The position numbers and the translations under genes are program-made. From Atopobiaceae bacterium (GTDB taxonomy: Bacteria > Actinomycetota > Coriobacteriia > Coriobacteriales > Atopobiaceae): a stretch of DNA of 7,550 nt. Positions 6,656 through 7,550 of the stretch are shown one piece after another. Numbering within the stretch: position 1 is the first letter of the stretch; every line of letters starts with the position of its first letter. The notes under the pieces are model-generated. The model was not told where the DNA came from, made no database searches, and was given only the letters and a program-made list of their open reading frames with translations. The stretch spans positions 1 to 7,550 of the forward strand of contig JAFWLX010000175.1 of the NCBI GenBank assembly GCA_017510875.1, given 5' to 3'.

Positions 6656-7073
6656 TCAGATTCGCCCGAGCGCGTCGCTAGGCGTGACGGTTACGCGTCC
6701 CACAAGGTCGTTCTCGCTCACGACGCAGTCGCCAGTGGCCACCCAAAAGGGAACGTCATGTCCAACACTCACCTCGTCCCATGCAAAGAAGCGGTGCAGC
6801 TGCTTGGCGCCTCTACCCCAGGTACCGGCCTTGACCATGAGGTAGGAGGGCTTTTGTCCGTCACGTATACCGTAGGGACTCATGCCAAAGAGCGGCTCTG
6901 GTCCACCCAAAGCCGGGTTGACCAAAAAGAACTTTATAAAAAAAGGCGCGCTCCTCGCCGGTGATCGCGTGGTGCGCAGTAAAGGAATGCCACCACCAGT
7001 CGTAGCCCTGCTGAGCAAGCCCGCCCACCAGCATAAAGCGGTCACGTGAAAGATCGTGGGTGTCAGACGCCAT
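6656..7073 (-). pseudogene. frameshifted, 3'-shortened gene, lipocalin/tocopherol-cyclase-like
   Basis: The minus-strand ATG at 7073 has a good AAGGAG (7084-7079) and encodes 45 residues that include GGLAQQGYDWWWHSFT (17-32) and GEERAFF. At a run of seven T (plus-strand A7, 6938-6944) the reading frame is lost: the original frame would read on as YKVLFGQP, while the +1 frame reads IKFFLVNPALGG. That second frame continues for 93 residues, with KPSYLMVKAGTWG, QLHRFFAWDEV and FWVATGDCV, to a TGA at 6658-6656. Removing one T joins both parts into a coherent 138-residue protein. I associate the WWWHSFT...FFLVNPALGG pattern with uncharacterised actinobacterial proteins related to the tocopherol cyclase/hydroxyneurosporene synthase (lipocalin-like) fold, but from memory and with moderate certainty. 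Those proteins are longer, so the 3' part also seems lost. Beyond the TGA, other frames hold RANLTLLQGQG and QYHIERVSHRK, possible decayed remains. A sequencing error or phase-variable tract is an alternative. It starts 18 bases after the yccF stop, so the two are probably co-transcribed. Confidence 0.65.
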
Positions 7074-7091
7074 AAGAGCTCCTTGGTCGTG

Positions 7092-7451
7092 CTAGTGGAT
7101 GTCGGCACCAAAGGGAAAGAGCGAAAGCTTTGCCAGCTTAAAAAGCTGCAAGCCCCAGGGGATGCCGATGATGGTCACGCACCACCCACAGCCAAGCACA
7201 AAGTACGAGAGGGCCATGGGGGCACCCGCAAAGATGAACCACACGATGTTGGCCAAAAACGAGGGCGCGCCGCCGCCGTAGGTCACCGTAAGCCCAAAGG
7301 GGGCAAGCGTGAGCTTGGCCATCTTGAAGCACTGCCTGCCTAAGGGGATGCCGATGATGGTGAGATGGAGCAGGATGCCCGACAGGCACCAGCCCAACGA
7401 GGTGAGCAAGCCGCCAAAGATGATCCAGAATATGTTGAGAAGCACAGACAT
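7092..7451 (-). CDS. yccF: YccF-family inner membrane protein
   Basis: This 119-residue, very hydrophobic protein consists of two copies of one unit offset by 62 residues. NIFWIIFGG (6-14) matches NIVWFIFAG (68-76), and TIIGIPLGRQCFKMAKL (31-47) matches TIIGIPWGLQLFKLAKL (93-109), each ending in PFG. This is the YccF (inner membrane component, formerly DUF307) domain, which commonly occurs as a pair; each copy probably spans the membrane. Function is unknown in the family. The ATG at 7451 is preferred: AAAGGG (7466-7461) lies nine bases upstream, whereas the in-frame ATG at 7475, giving 127 residues, has no ribosome binding site and would add a hydrophilic leader. The protein is intact even though its downstream partner is broken. 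Confidence 0.88.
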   Translation of the reverse strand: MSVLLNIFWIIFGGLLTSLGWCLSGILLHLTIIGIPLGRQCFKMAKLTLAPFGLTVTYGGGAPSFLANIVWFIFAGAPMALSYFVLGCGWCVTIIGIPWGLQLFKLAKLSLFPFGADIH

Positions 7452-7460
7452 GGACACAGA

Positions 7461-7466
7461 CCCTTT
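7461..7466 (-). promoter_or_regulatory. ribosome binding site of yccF
   Basis: On the minus strand AAAGGG precedes the ATG at 7451 by nine bases. It decides that start over the ATG at 7475, which lies upstream of this site. Confidence 0.5.
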
Positions 7467-7484
7467 CGTTGTCATCGGTGACTT

Positions 7485-7497
7485 TGCTACTGTAGCA
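7485..7497. promoter_or_regulatory. 13-base palindrome upstream of yccF, possible operator
   Basis: TGCTAC-T-GTAGCA is a perfect inverted repeat with six-base arms and a one-base centre. If the weak promoter at 7498-7526 is used, the palindrome would be centred on the transcription start, a classic place for a repressor to bind. No regulator gene is in the window, and the motif does not match the actinobacterial LexA box. Confidence 0.35.
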
Positions 7498-7526
7498 CGT
7501 ATAGTTATATGCGCCAGGCTGTCCGA
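7498..7526 (-). promoter_or_regulatory. weak candidate promoter of yccF
   Basis: On the minus strand TCGGAC (7526-7521) is followed after 17 bases by TATACG (7503-7498). Both boxes deviate from consensus. The area is A+T-rich for this genome (CGTATAGTTATATGCG at 7498-7513, itself nearly palindromic), which fits a promoter. The remaining bases to 7550 hold nothing I can identify. Confidence 0.3.
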
Positions 7527-7550
7527 AAACTAACCAATGGGGGGTAGCCC

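Noticed and set aside
6569..6964. Plus-strand open frame of 131 codons right after the PHP gene
   Set aside because: It lies opposite the minus-strand gene at 6656-7073, whose protein pattern is much more convincing, and its GTG start sits inside a hairpin with no ribosome binding site.
1..7550. Defence island, CRISPR, prophage or insertion sequence
   Set aside because: There are no regular direct repeats, transposase or integrase motifs, or target-site duplications; apart from the yccF pair all genes are housekeeping or metabolic types.

Overview
The window reads as an ordinary stretch of chromosome from a high-GC Gram-positive bacterium. The gene order tilS-hpt-ftsH is conserved in Firmicutes and Actinobacteria. 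The G+C-rich third positions, GTG starts for tilS and ftsH, and the style of the proteins suggest an actinobacterium, most likely a Coriobacteriia member (Olsenella/Atopobium/Collinsella-like). That placement is inference; no 16S or other marker is present.

Layout: 1-142 is leader sequence with a candidate promoter. 143-1669 (+) is tilS (tRNA-Ile lysidine synthase). 1670-1863 is a 194-base gap with two strong inverted repeats and an extended -10 promoter. From 1864 to 6566 four plus-strand genes follow with gaps of 63, 25 and 25 bases, which looks like one operon: hpt (purine salvage), ftsH (membrane AAA+ zinc protease), a fold-type I PLP aminotransferase, and a YcdX-type PHP phosphohydrolase with all nine predicted metal ligands. 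After a small hairpin (6569-6595) the remaining genes are on the minus strand. yccF (7092-7451) encodes a small membrane protein made of two internal repeats. Eighteen bases downstream of it starts a second gene (6656-7073), which carries a +1 frameshift in a run of seven T and is also short at its 3' end. Upstream of yccF (7476-7550) lie a weak promoter and a 13-base palindrome that may be an operator.

How it fits together: tilS, hpt and ftsH are housekeeping genes for translation accuracy, nucleotide salvage and membrane protein quality control. The aminotransferase and the PHP phosphatase are probably metabolic passengers of the same transcript; their substrates cannot be read from the sequence. 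The minus-strand pair looks like accessory or decaying material.

I see no tRNA or rRNA gene, CRISPR array, insertion sequence, phage or plasmid feature, or defence system, and no convincing undescribed multi-gene system. The items most worth a second look are the homopolymer frameshift at 6938-6944, the long interrupted hairpin at 1689-1746, the palindrome at 7485-7497, and an extra segment of about 20 residues in the PHP protein.
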